A stretch of DNA of 64,000 nt, from positions 24,322,875 to 24,386,874 of the forward strand of contig OY783192.1 in assembly GCA_963678675.1 (NCBI GenBank), read 5' to 3'. Under the pieces are notes generated by a model, which had not been told where the DNA came from, searched no databases, and was given only the letters and a program-made list of their open reading frames with translations. A program made the position numbers and the translations under genes. This stretch comes from Xiphydria camelus. Lineage: Eukaryota; Arthropoda; Insecta; Hymenoptera; Xiphydriidae. Below are positions 54,955-64,000 of the stretch, piece after piece (the first letter of the stretch is position 1; every line of letters begins with the position of its first letter).

Positions 54955-56568
54955 ATGGCAATTATAAATCCGATCAATGTGTTAACTTTATTGGTGGCCG
55001 TTTTCAGTGTACCAAATGGAAGAGAAACTCCAATGAATAGTGCAGAAGTGCAATTGAAAGATTTATTACAAAATATTATTATACGTAGCATGGAGGATTC
55101 ATCATTTCGAGTCGAACATGAAAATAAATTGGAATTGGAAGATTCAATCGAGGATAGTGAAATGCACGCTGTTAATACTGACTGGCTGGAATCGGATGTC
55201 GAGGATGTTCCTCACGTAGAAACCTCTATACCTCCAGAACCATATCCCTGTACACTCGATGAAGAAGCGGTTAGCTTTGAATATAAACAAAGTGCCATAG
55301 ATTACTGGAACAGTGGGAAGAAAAGACGTCGAACCGTAGCAGCAGTTCAACATCAGTTTAAAAAAGTGAAATCTGATAGACAATTACGAAGATGGGCTGC
55401 GCAAGTAGGACAGGGGGGTACTCAAAATGATAAATTAATACGCATAGCGAAATACACTTTTGATAAATTTGTAGAAGCTAGTAGATCGAAAATAATAGTA
55501 CATAATGTAGACCTTAAACGATGGGCTTTACAAGCAAAAGAAGTAGAGAATCTTCCAACCTTCAAAGCAAGTCAAACATGGTTGAGGTCATTCAAGAAAG
55601 CATATAGAATTGTCTCTCGAAAGATCACAAAGTTTGTAACGAGAAAAAACGTTGAGGGTGAGGAAAGTTTGAAAGTACGAAGCCATGCCTTCGTAGAACA
55701 AGTGAAGCCACTCATTACACAATATGGACCACAAAATGTATTTAACTCTGATCAGAGTGGATTTAATTTAGAAATACATTCTGGCCGAACTTTAGCTACA
55801 TCGGGGCAAAAAAAAATTGAAGCTGTGGTACAATCAATATCTTCTACAACCCACAGCTATACTATACAACCCACCATATCTGCTGATGGAAAACTACTGT
55901 CGCCTCTTTATGTGGTATTAAAAGAGGCTAGTGGGCAATTGGGAGAACGAGTGCAACAAACCGTGTTTAGGCCGCCAAATGTATACTTCATGGCTTCCAA
56001 ATCTGGGAAACTTACAACCGATCTCATGAAAACATGGCTGCAAGAAGTTTACTTCCCTAACACTGGATCTACAAGTGTCTTACTGCTGGACTCTTGGAGT
56101 GGACAATGTGAGCGAAGTGTTCGAGAAGCTACACCAGAAGACAAGACAATAATATTAATGACGATTCCACAAGGCACCACCGGACTGATTCAACCGCTAG
56201 ACGTATACGGATTTCGAATGTGGAAGAATTTTGTAAGGAGGTTTTCAGATATTGTAACTCTTTTCAATTACGATATTAACCTTCATTCGAGAGATAATAT
56301 TTTAAAACTTCAATCTCTTACTCATAATCAGTTTTCTTCACCACGGTTTACTAACTTTATTAAATATTCGTGGTTCAAGAGTGGATATATATTCAGGAGA
56401 CCTCCTGAATTTGAACATCCTGTAGAATTTTGTTTTGCACAGGACTCGGAACCACGATGCCACATATGTGGCGATATTGCCGTTATTACGTGTGCTTGGT
56501 GTAAGAAACAACTTTGTATAAAACATTTTTTCACGGAATACCATTATTGTCATAATTATGAGCCATAG
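54955..56568 (+). CDS. pogo/Tc5-like DDE transposase, apparently intact
   Basis: The plausible start is the ATG at 54,955; the frame is open from 54,736, but that extra N-terminus has a poor character. After an acidic stretch come AIDYWNSGKKRRRTVAAVQH and a CENPB/Tc5-type helix-turn-helix (LKRWALQAKE, FKASQTWLRSFKKAYRIVSR) for end binding. The DDE_1 core has D at 55,750 (NSDQSGF), D at ~56,089 (LLLDSWSG) and D at 56,200 (QPLDVYGF). A Cys/His tail (CHICG..CAWCKKQLC..H) probably binds zinc. It would cut and paste the element at TA/TAA targets. The last ~125 codons, including the third aspartate, lie within the right inverted repeat. No stop or frameshift. Confidence 0.88.
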   Translation: MAIINPINVLTLLVAVFSVPNGRETPMNSAEVQLKDLLQNIIIRSMEDSSFRVEHENKLELEDSIEDSEMHAVNTDWLESDVEDVPHVETSIPPEPYPCTLDEEAVSFEYKQSAIDYWNSGKKRRRTVAAVQHQFKKVKSDRQLRRWAAQVGQGGTQNDKLIRIAKYTFDKFVEASRSKIIVHNVDLKRWALQAKEVENLPTFKASQTWLRSFKKAYRIVSRKITKFVTRKNVEGEESLKVRSHAFVEQVKPLITQYGPQNVFNSDQSGFNLEIHSGRTLATSGQKKIEAVVQSISSTTHSYTIQPTISADGKLLSPLYVVLKEASGQLGERVQQTVFRPPNVYFMASKSGKLTTDLMKTWLQEVYFPNTGSTSVLLLDSWSGQCERSVREATPEDKTIILMTIPQGTTGLIQPLDVYGFRMWKNFVRRFSDIVTLFNYDINLHSRDNILKLQSLTHNQFSSPRFTNFIKYSWFKSGYIFRRPPEFEHPVEFCFAQDSEPRCHICGDIAVITCAWCKKQLCIKHFFTEYHYCHNYEP

Positions 56569-57079
56569 AAGTTGAACTTTATTAAATAAAAGAAAAGTGG
56601 CATTAAAATACATAGAAGTAATAACCCCCGACCTATCCCGTCACTGCCATTGGTAGCCCGCTCATTATCAGACATAAAAGTTAGAAATTTGCAAAACTGT
56701 AGGAGGGAAATATATCATGTCATACATGGTTGAATTTGTAATAAAATTTCCTAAATTTTTGTCCACATGACTAAACCGAAATTTCGAAAAATTAGATAAA
56801 AAAAATTTTTTTTTTTGAAAAATAATGCTTTTTTTCAAAATCTGTTTAGGGGATTTTATTATACTAAAAAAACCAAACAAAACGTACATTGAAAGTTTTC
56901 ATCTATCTCGCTTCGTTTCGGAGATAGCTCGAAGGGGGTGAAAATTCAGGGGTCCATTTCACCCCCTTAAACCAAAATTGGGCCGCTATAAAAAAATAGG
57001 GGTCTCTTATTTTTCGATAAACTTTAAATTTACGAAGTTTCATCAAGATCGGAAGCGGCGGCCTCGAAACGTTTCCTTG

Positions 57080-57207
57080 TAAGTGCAGTGTAGTGAAGAA
57101 TTCTAATAAAAGGAAAAGTGAAGTTAGACCTTGTACTTGAATCTTGTACTAAACCGGTGTAACATTGATCGCACGGCGCCCGAACAATTCCGATTTATTA
57201 TTAAATT
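57080..57207. other. 5' leader of the Harbinger MADF gene
   Basis: Sequence between the Tc5-like insertion and the MADF start codon; no other feature. Confidence 0.45.
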
Positions 57208-57806
57208 ATGATGGAGTGGAGTAATGACCGTGCGTTGGAACTGATTAATGTATATCGAGAACACGAGTGTCTATGGAACTCCGTTCATACGGATTATAGA
57301 AATAAGATAAAGAGAAGGGACGCGTGGAAAGAAATCGGTTTAAAATTCGACTCCAATGACACAGAAATGAAAAAAAAAATGGAATCGTTACTTAGTTCGT
57401 TTCGACGCGAGCGCCAAAAAGAAGGAAAAACGAAAGGAACTGGCACGGGAGCGGACTCTGTATATAAATCCACGTGGTTTGCGTTCAAGAGCATGTTCTT
57501 TTTAATGGATAAATATGTTCCGCATAAAACAACAAATACAGAGGTAAGTAATTCTTATTGCCTAAATATAACACATATGTCACAAATTAACAGTTTATGG
57601 AAACAAAAAAACTAATCGAAAATTGATAGTATCATGTATTCATAAACTAATGCTATTCATCCTTGAGGGGTTTATAAAAATTTGCTTTTAAGGTATTCCT
57701 AGCGCGAAATGAAAAATGTTTGATAATGCTAATTTTTTTGTACAATGGATATTACTATCGTAAGATTATTTTTGAAAAGTATCAGGTCTTGTCACCAGGC
57801 ATTTAA

Positions 57807-58318
57807 GGATGTTTCACCCCTATTACCAAAAATATAGGAAGTTACTCAAATGTTTTCCCAACATTCTTTAATATCTTTGAAAGCCGTATGCAAAATTTCA
57901 AGTCTCTTGACACACTTGGCACACAAATTTCAATTTGTTTGACACACTTTAAGGATACAGATAATAAAGTAAAGTTAGAGGAAAATAATGGCTCGACTGA
58001 TATCATGAAATATAACTTCAAGGAGGTTATTAAAGAATCTTTTTTTTTAACTGAACGTTTATTTCGGTACTAATCAGGCCTTTTAAATATCGTCCCTCTA
58101 TGAAGAAGGTTCGAAGAGGAACCGAAACGTCAGACGTGTAGTTAAAGATATTTAAAAGGCCTGATTAGTACCGAAATAAATGGTCAGTTAAATTTAAACT
58201 ACAGGCAACAGAAGTATCATCTTAAGAATTGCCATTTTTTTTGTTCAGGGATTGGAACACTGATGAAAATCGTATTGTTCCCTTCCACCTCTCCTTCTGC
58301 AATAGGGGCGAAACATCC
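57807..58318. mobile_element. TTAA-flanked MITE (512 bp)
   Basis: GGATGTTTCACCCCTATTA and its near inverse AATAGGGGCGAAACATCC are flanked by TTAA (57,803-57,806 and 58,319-58,322). An inner inverted pair (CGGTACTAATCAGGCC, ~58,066 and ~58,160) forms a hairpin. No transposase. Confidence 0.82.
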
Positions 58319-58322
58319 TTAA

Positions 58323-58948
58323 CCCTCCGTTAGTCTGCTAGGATTACCGAACACATTTAGTCTCCTGGGGTCTAGTAGACCCCATCAAATTAAAAGTATT
58401 AAAAATCCCAATCTTCCATATTTCTTCTGAAAATATAGAAATAAGTGTAAAAATCCGAAAAATAATAACAAATTAAACAAAAAGATAATATTAGCTAAGT
58501 AGATAGTTATTTATTTATTCTGCGTTTAGCTCGTTTGCTCTTATACAGTTTACATAGAACAGACGAAAAATAATAGAATATGTGACATAACCTAATAGTA
58601 AACTCTAGTAGCTATAATATTAGCTAAGTGATATAAATTATATTTTACCTAAAATGCCACATAATAATTCATTCTAAAACATACAATATAACTTACCTAT
58701 GAAAAAAATGTGTTTTTTGCACCATTTTTACATTATTTACAATTAACTTCTAGTTGAACTTTCGTGTATCTCCATAAGAGCCGATATTAAAACGCAGTTT
58801 TCAAATAATTTATGATTAGCAAATGGGCAAGCAAAAAGTCTAAAAAACATGGAGTCTTAATGTACACTAAAGGTCATTTTCTCAAAATTTCATGGCGATA
58901 GCACTATTTTCGAAATCATCCTAAACATCCTTAAGCATATTCATCTTG
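58323..58948. other. AT-rich stretch with a piggyBac-like left end
   Basis: Begins CCCTCCGTTAGTCTGC right after TTAA and carries CCTGGGGTCTAGTAGACCCC (about 58,362-58,382), like the subterminal palindromes of the piggyBac copy at 41,574. No matching right end is seen. The remainder is AT-rich. Confidence 0.4.
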
Positions 58949-60572
58949 TCAGGGTACACTGCCATTAGCTGCAAAATATTGCGCAAATTCGTCTCTAACA
59001 GCTTCACAAGCTGCAGCACTTTTCCTACTAACTCTTACCAATGGCAGAAAAGAATCAGTACCTTGGTTAGTATTATGCCAACTGCCTGGGATGATTTCTC
59101 CGTCGTTCTCCTTAACAAAAGTTCCCGGTGGAGTGTAAATATTTCGAGAAAGTTTACTCCTTCTCAAAAAATTGTGCAAATAAATACATGCGAGAACTAC
59201 TTTCGTGGCTTTTTCGGGTTCTAACAACATTGGCTTATGTAAAACTCTGAAAACAGACGACATAATGCCGAAAGCATTCTCGATAACACGACGGGCTCTG
59301 CATAATCTGTAATTAAAAATCAGCTTTCGTGATCCTTTCTCCTGATCCACTGGGTAAGCTTTCATCTGATGCTGTTCCAGGCTGAAAGCATCGTCCCCCA
59401 CAAATACATATGGGACTTTCATTTCCCTCTCAACTAGAGCTTCTGCAGCATGTAATTTTAGTTCGTTGTTCTGTAACATCTTCCAAAGAACGGAATGCTT
59501 GAAAACCCCTCCGTCAGATATTCTCCCTTGGCAGCCGACACCCGCAAAGAGAAAACAATAATCGGCATCTGCGACACCCAATAACATAATACTAAAGTAC
59601 TGTTTATAGTTAAAGTAGTCACTGCCGCTGTGTACTGGTGCCTGAATCACACAGTGCTTTCCATCCGCTGCGCCGCAACAGTGTGGAAAGTTCCATTGAG
59701 TCAAGCCATGTCAAGTCGGACTCGAAATTTCCACTAAATCGCGGATTTCGGAAATAATAACTCTATTGCGAAGGGAATATGGCACTTACGTTACCGTATT
59801 AATATTTCGTGAAAATTCTGTTATTTGTTAATGTTATTAACAATCAAACTTTGAAGCGCAATTAAAATGAAAAATCGTTTTCTCTTAAACTACTTTAGAT
59901 AATTACTTGAAATTTTGCACACTGATAAAGCAATGTTTACACTATCGAATAAATATTTGCTTGAGGTGAAATTGTTTTAAAAAATGTATTTTGTATTAAT
60001 TTTTTTAAAACAATTGCAATTTTTCTTGCGGTCTTCACGCTATAAAAAAATGAAACTTACATCAATTCATGCGGCAAACGTTGGCCTTTTATAATCTGCA
60101 AAGAGAACTTTGTACTTTTTCTCTATTCCGGAGATACGAAATTGTTTGTTACGCGGTGCGCTCGTAGATCGCGCGGCGCGCTCCGCTACTGGCGTCCGCA
60201 ACAACTTGATGGCCGCGCAAACTTGAGCAAAAACCGTTTGAACTTGCATGAACATGATTTTCCGAGTTTGACAAACATAGACAGTTTTCTTGTCAGTTTG
60301 CTGATGGTGCTCGTGCGGTATACTTGCTTAAAAACTATTCGGTGTTTCAATATCATTAAGTGAAAATGGTTCGACCGAAGGAATGTTGTAATCCTTTGAA
60401 AAGGAAAGGTCATAATTGTGTTCGTCATAAGTTGTTCCTCGCGCGTTACTGCCAAGTGGAATAAAAAATTCGAAGAATACATTGATCGATATATTTGTCA
60501 AATACATATGTCGTAAGGACATGTATAATGATGTTAAAATTGCTTCAAATGTAGAAAATGAAGACCCAAGCA

Positions 60573-60772
60573 CCCAAGACCCAAGATAGTTAATACCGAT
60601 AATTAATTGCTATACTGTAATACCTTCCAGGGAACGAATTGAATTTTTAACTGAATGTAAATATTGGATTTGAACAGTGAACAGTTATAATTACTTGGAA
60701 GTTTCTTCGTGGTTCACTATTAAAGAAGGTGTTACAGTATAGCAATTAATTATACAATAAAATATAAAAATA
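60573..60772. repeat. Small inverted repeat in the foldback centre
   Basis: TAATTGCTATACTGTAATACC near 60,601 is inverted near 60,730 (GGTGTTACAGTATAGCAATTA), ~110 bases apart. Confidence 0.65.
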
Positions 60773-61348
60773 ACACAGGTTTACAACAAAAAAAAAGTCC
60801 GGACTATTTGACCGGACCATGGTATTCCGAGGTATTTTTGCGTCCTGAATCCGATCCCGAGGTCATCTGAGCCCCATCACGTCAGAAAAACGAGATTTCG
60901 AAATAAATAAATAAGGAAATGGGACTGCCCTGAGCAGCACCCAGAGCATGACTCCAAGGTTCTAAGGCCATTACGGTCAGTGCTGGGTCCACTGTCACAG
61001 TGAACGGATCGCCGGAATTGTATGCCTTGACAGGGAGATCGTAATCCGCGAGATACAACGATCCACTGGGGTGGTTCTTTGATAGTCCCGGTCGAGATTT
61101 AGGACTCCATTCCAATGTTTGGAAGGTATTCAAAACCTAAACAGCTACCCTCCAACTCAACAGGTCGCTTGAGAAATTGTCCCGGATCCAGTTCCAAAAA
61201 ATGGTCATTTTAACCTCTAAATGACCTTGAAATCTCATTTTTCTGACGTGATGGGGCTCAGATGATCTCGGGATCGGATTCAGGACGCAAAAATACCTCG
61301 GAATACCATGGTCAAATAGTCCGGACTTTTTTTTTTGTAAACCTGTGT
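60773..61348. repeat. Nested inverted-repeat element (576 bp)
   Basis: ACACAGGTTTACAA...GTCCGGACTATTTGACC... pairs with its inverse over ~130 bases. It sits between the arms of the 2.54-kb foldback. Confidence 0.82.
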
Positions 61349-63752
61349 AATTAGTAAACTCACTTCGTGCTTGGGTCTTCATTTTCTACATTTGAAGCAA
61401 TTTTAACATCATTATACATGTCTTTACGACATATCTGACAAATATATCGATCAATGTATTCTTCGAATTTTTTATTCCACTTGGCGGTAACGCGCGAGGA
61501 ACAACTTATGACGAACGCAATTATGACCTTTCTTTTTCAAAGGATTACAACATTCCTTCGGTCGAACCATTTTCACTTAATGATATTGAAACACCGAATA
61601 GTTTTTACGCAAGTATACCGCACGAGCACCATCAGCAAACTGACAAGAAAACTGTGTAAGTTTGCCAAACTCGGAAAATCATGTTCATGCAAGTTTAAAC
61701 GGTTTTTGCTCAAGTTTGCGCGGCCATCAAGATGCCGCGGACGCCAGTAGCGGAGCGCGCCGCGCGATCTACGAGCGCACCGCATAACAAACAATTTCGT
61801 ATCTCCGGAATGGAGAAAAAGTACAAAGTTCTCTTTGCAGATTATAAAAGGCCAACGTTTGCTGCATGAATTTATGTAAGTTCCATTTTTTTATAGCGTG
61901 AAGAACGTATGAAAAATTGCAATTGTTTTAAAAAAGTTAATGCAAAATTCATTTTTTAAAACAATTTCACCTCAAGCAAATATTTATTCGATAGTGTAAA
62001 CATTGCTTTATCAGTGTGCAAAATTTTAAGTAATTGTCTAAAGTAGTTTAAGAGAAAACGATTTTTCATTTTAATCGCGCTTCAAAGTTTGATTGTTAAT
62101 AACATTAACAAATAACGGAATTTTCACGAAATATTAATACGGTAACGTAAGTGCCATACTCCCTTCGTAATAGAGTTATTATTTTCGAAATCCGCGATTT
62201 AGTGGAAATTTCGAGTTCGACTTGACATGGCTTGACTCCATTGCAATTCGAACTGCTCTGCTATTTGCAACCACTCTTCTTCCGTTGCAGGCATCTAGAA
62301 ATAAGCAATGAAATTTCTTTAAACTCCCTTCCCACTGCGTTTCATATTACAACTCGAATAGTCTTAGTAATAATAACGCGAGAGAAAGTAACTCTTATGA
62401 ACACTGTGAATATTTTTGCAGGACTTGTCACAGGGAAAGAATGAAAACGAAATTGATCGAGAGGAGATTATTCTGGATGTTAGTAATGAGGAGAATGACC
62501 GTGACCCGTGTCCTAGTGAAGAAAGAGAAGCAGTGGAACCAAGGCAAAAGCTTTTCCGATCTCCTACGACGCGAAAAAAAGCTAAGTCTCACACCAACAG
62601 GGGTGATGAGGCTTTCAGTGTACTCCAGGATGCAGTGCAGAAACGAAATTTACCAAACGATGATAGTACAACATATGGAGAACATATTGCGGCAAAGCAC
62701 AGAAAATACAACCCATACACGAGAAGTGTGATTGAACACTTGATTGGAGATATTCTTTTCAACGCTGACATGGGGCGTTATAAACCAAATACACGCCATC
62801 GCGTATCTGGCCCCTTCACCTCCATCAAGTCATGCTTCTTCACCCTCGTTTGTAATAGCCGACATACATACTCTAGACACAACTCCTCTCCCATCACCTT
62901 CACCATCTGATTCGCGCTCTTCTCATGTTCCGTCATTACAGCTCACTGAAGTCAACTCTGCAGCTGCAGTACATACTTTTGAAGAACACAATATCCCTAC
63001 TTCTGTAGCGTCCCCACTAGCACATTCCATTCCTGTCACCCGCTCACCTGACACCAATCATGCACTCACCAACTTAACGCAATACATCTCCACTTTTCGT
63101 AATGAGTAGATGAAAGTGCTTTGCATAGAAAATGTTAGAATTATGATATTGTAAAAGAGGAAAAATTACGTTTTTTTTATTTTTAGGTGGTAAACATGCA
63201 CAATAAGTAGATGACTATACATTATTAGGCTCCTAATCACAAGATGTAACTGTAAATTCAACGAATAAAGAAATAAATTTCGTTCTACAATTTGTATACT
63301 CACCTTTACATGGTCTTTTAGGTTTTCAATTAGAGCAGCGCAGACTTCAGGTACAATTCTTGAAATAAGTTGTTTTGATATTTTGAAGGTATACATCAAA
63401 CTTGCGTACGAATCTCCAGTAGTCAAATATCTTAAAGTAACCAGTAGTCTTTCTGTGCTGCAGGTATACTTTCTCTGTAGAACGTATCTTGTTTCCGAAT
63501 TTGCGGCCCAATTAAATTTAGTAAATATTCGAAATCAGTTGACTTCATTCGGGAAAAGTTTTGGAAAAGCCCGTAGTCTGCATCCCGTTTGAGGTCGTGC
63601 ATTAAGTTAGTTCCGCTGTACTGTCTCCTGCTTTTGAAGGGGGACGTCATCCACCAACGCCGTGGTCTTCTTCTTTTTCATAGATTTTCCTCTTCATCGA
63701 TTACCACACATGCTGCACTCGCAATAATTATTAACTCGTCATCACCAGACAT

Positions 63753-63943
63753 GTTCTTCAATTTACTTGCCGGCGGAAAAGAAATAGATTTCGAGCGAAC
63801 CTCGTTGAACGAATGACGAACACCGAATGCATTCCGAACGCATTTGCTGGTATTCGGCCGAACGCAATCCGCGTTCGCTGGTGTTCGGCCGGACGCATTC
63901 GCTGGTGTTCGGCCGAACGCATTCGCTAGGTGTGTACGCGGCT
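63753..63943. repeat. Harbinger right end with subterminal repeats
   Basis: Three or more TTCG[GC]CCG[AG]AC.C[AC]TTCGC words precede the terminal CTAGGTGTGTACGCGGCT, mirroring the left end at 52,387. Confidence 0.8.
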
Positions 63944-64000
63944 TAACTGTGCGGTTCTGCTCGGGTCGGGATATCATGTACGTGTGTATGAAGGCTCGCA

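Larger units (their letters stand above)
53314..57079 (+). mobile_element. pogo/Tc5-like DNA transposon with 885-bp inverted repeats (3.77 kb)
   Basis: CAAGGAAACGTTTCGAGGCC and its inverse mark the ends; TAA flanks both (53,311-53,313 and 57,080-57,082; TA or TAA target). Arms 53,314-54,198 and 56,194-57,079 are inverted copies and include the last ~125 codons of the transposase. The centre holds the rest of the transposase (plus) and an extra minus-strand ORF. It appears structurally complete. Confidence 0.9.
59699..62237. mobile_element. Large foldback transposon (2.54 kb), 6-bp target duplication
   Basis: Arms 59,699-60,572 and 61,367-62,237 (~870 bases) are inverted copies beginning AGTCAAGCCATGTCAAGTC. 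CCATTG flanks both ends (59,693-59,698 and 62,238-62,243). The host exon reads through if one copy is removed, which confirms the boundaries. No transposase inside; short frames in the arms mirror each other. A 6-bp duplication does not match the common superfamilies. Confidence 0.92.
57208..63109 (+). pseudogene. Harbinger MADF/Myb-like protein gene, two exons, frameshifted
   Basis: Exon 1 (57,208-57,543) encodes a MADF domain: ALELINVYREHECLWNSVHT, RRDAWKEIGLKF, MESLLSSFRRERQK, GADSVYKSTWFAFKSMFFL. It ends GAG|GTAAGT. Exon 2 starts at 62,422 after TTTTTGCAG, in matching phase: DLSQGKNENEIDREEIILDV, then AAKHRKYNPYTRSVIEHLIG, LFNADMGRYKP. A frameshift near 62,780 is likely, because the Ser/Pro-rich tail ending YISTFRNE (TAG 63,107-63,109) is in another frame. 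Family knowledge: this protein helps Harbinger transposase enter the nucleus and bind DNA. Its intron holds the opposite-strand transposase exon and two insertions. Confidence 0.78.
58949..63752 (-). pseudogene. Harbinger DDE transposase gene, split by a foldback
   Basis: Minus strand. Exon 1 runs from ATG 63,752 to 63,304 (AAG|GTGAGT). It contains the N-terminal box (YGLFQNFSRMKSTDFEYLLN) and the helix-turn-helix-like TTGDSYASLMYTFKISKQLI. A TGA near 63,676 and a one-base frameshift near 63,465 break it. Exon 2 starts at 62,294 after TTTCTAG with MPATEEEWLQIAEQF; the 59,699-62,237 foldback then interrupts it. The rest (59,698-58,949) has the DDE core: DGKH (~59,663), GDDAF (~59,395) and RVIENAFG (~59,281). 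Removing the foldback and one 6-bp duplicate restores a continuous frame in this exon. Family role: cut-and-paste at TWA targets. Confidence 0.88.
52387..63943. mobile_element. PIF/Harbinger element with nested insertions (11.6 kb)
   Basis: The ends AGCCGCGTATACACCTAGCG and (inverted) AGCCGCGTACACACCTAGCG match over ~50 bases and are flanked by TAA (52,384-52,386 and 63,944-63,946). Subterminal TTCGGCCGAACACCAGCGAA words recur at both ends. It encodes the two proteins typical of the superfamily, a MADF/Myb-like protein and a DDE transposase. Later insertions (52,744-52,986; 53,314-57,079; 57,807-58,318; 59,699-62,237) account for most of its size; without them it would be about 4.5 kb, a normal length. 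Confidence 0.88.

Noticed and set aside
60067..61794. Paired ORFs of 62-98 codons
   Set aside because: They occur as mirror pairs in both arms of the foldback and have no recognisable domain.

Overview
The window is transposon-dense eukaryotic DNA, almost certainly from an arthropod and most likely an insect. It is AT-rich, genes are intron-containing, and it carries BEL/Pao, LOA/I-type and CR1-like LINEs, a Helitron, PIF/Harbinger, piggyBac-like and pogo/Tc5-like elements. No bacterial operon, tRNA, rRNA or CRISPR array was found. I cannot name the species; Hymenoptera would fit but is a guess. The only non-transposon gene I can support is a small two-exon gene at 26,136-26,398.

Layout. 1-5,461: BEL/Pao LTR retrotransposon, cut by the window start, without a gag region and with a mutated polymerase. 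5,462-11,760: foldbacks, direct repeats, a broken MADF-domain exon and TA-flanked MITEs. 11,800-12,899: a short Harbinger relic with TTA target duplications. 13,080-19,010: three foldbacks, nested MITEs (one with a TAA duplication) and a pseudogene of an unassigned family. 19,252-20,603: Helitron remnant. 23,034-25,478: two large foldbacks. 26,136-26,398: the small host gene. 26,696-31,726: a full-length LINE with a 12-bp target duplication, intact ORF2 and broken ORF1. 31,857-38,215: GC-rich repeats, a TTAA-flanked element with a TA-flanked MITE inside it, a 1.6-kb foldback, a (TA)n tract and a TIR element coding for an unassigned protein. 38,216-49,127: three CR1-like LINE copies; the first is interrupted by a piggyBac fragment, and the third is followed by a TTAA-flanked element with a Cys-rich protein (49,128-50,597). 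51,002-52,040: another foldback.

52,387-63,943 is one Harbinger element bounded by TAA duplications and swollen to 11.6 kb by nested insertions. It encodes a MADF-domain protein (plus strand) and a DDE transposase (minus strand) whose exons are interleaved. Inside it sit a small foldback, a 3.8-kb pogo/Tc5-like transposon with 885-bp terminal inverted repeats that contain the 3' end of its transposase gene, a TTAA-flanked MITE, and a 2.5-kb foldback that splits the Harbinger transposase exon and is flanked by a 6-bp duplication.

Main leads: (1) two independent copies of a CR1-like LINE have ORF1 and ORF2 in the same frame, separated only by UGA followed by C, with no usable ORF2 AUG, which suggests stop-codon readthrough; (2) the pogo/Tc5-like element carries a duplicated transposase C-terminal module in its inverted repeats plus an extra antisense ORF; (3) the Harbinger genes are interdigitated; (4) long foldbacks are unusually frequent; (5) at least four elements use TTAA targets, one coding for a Cys-rich protein family of unknown role. 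Coordinates of repeat ends are read by eye and may be off by a few bases.
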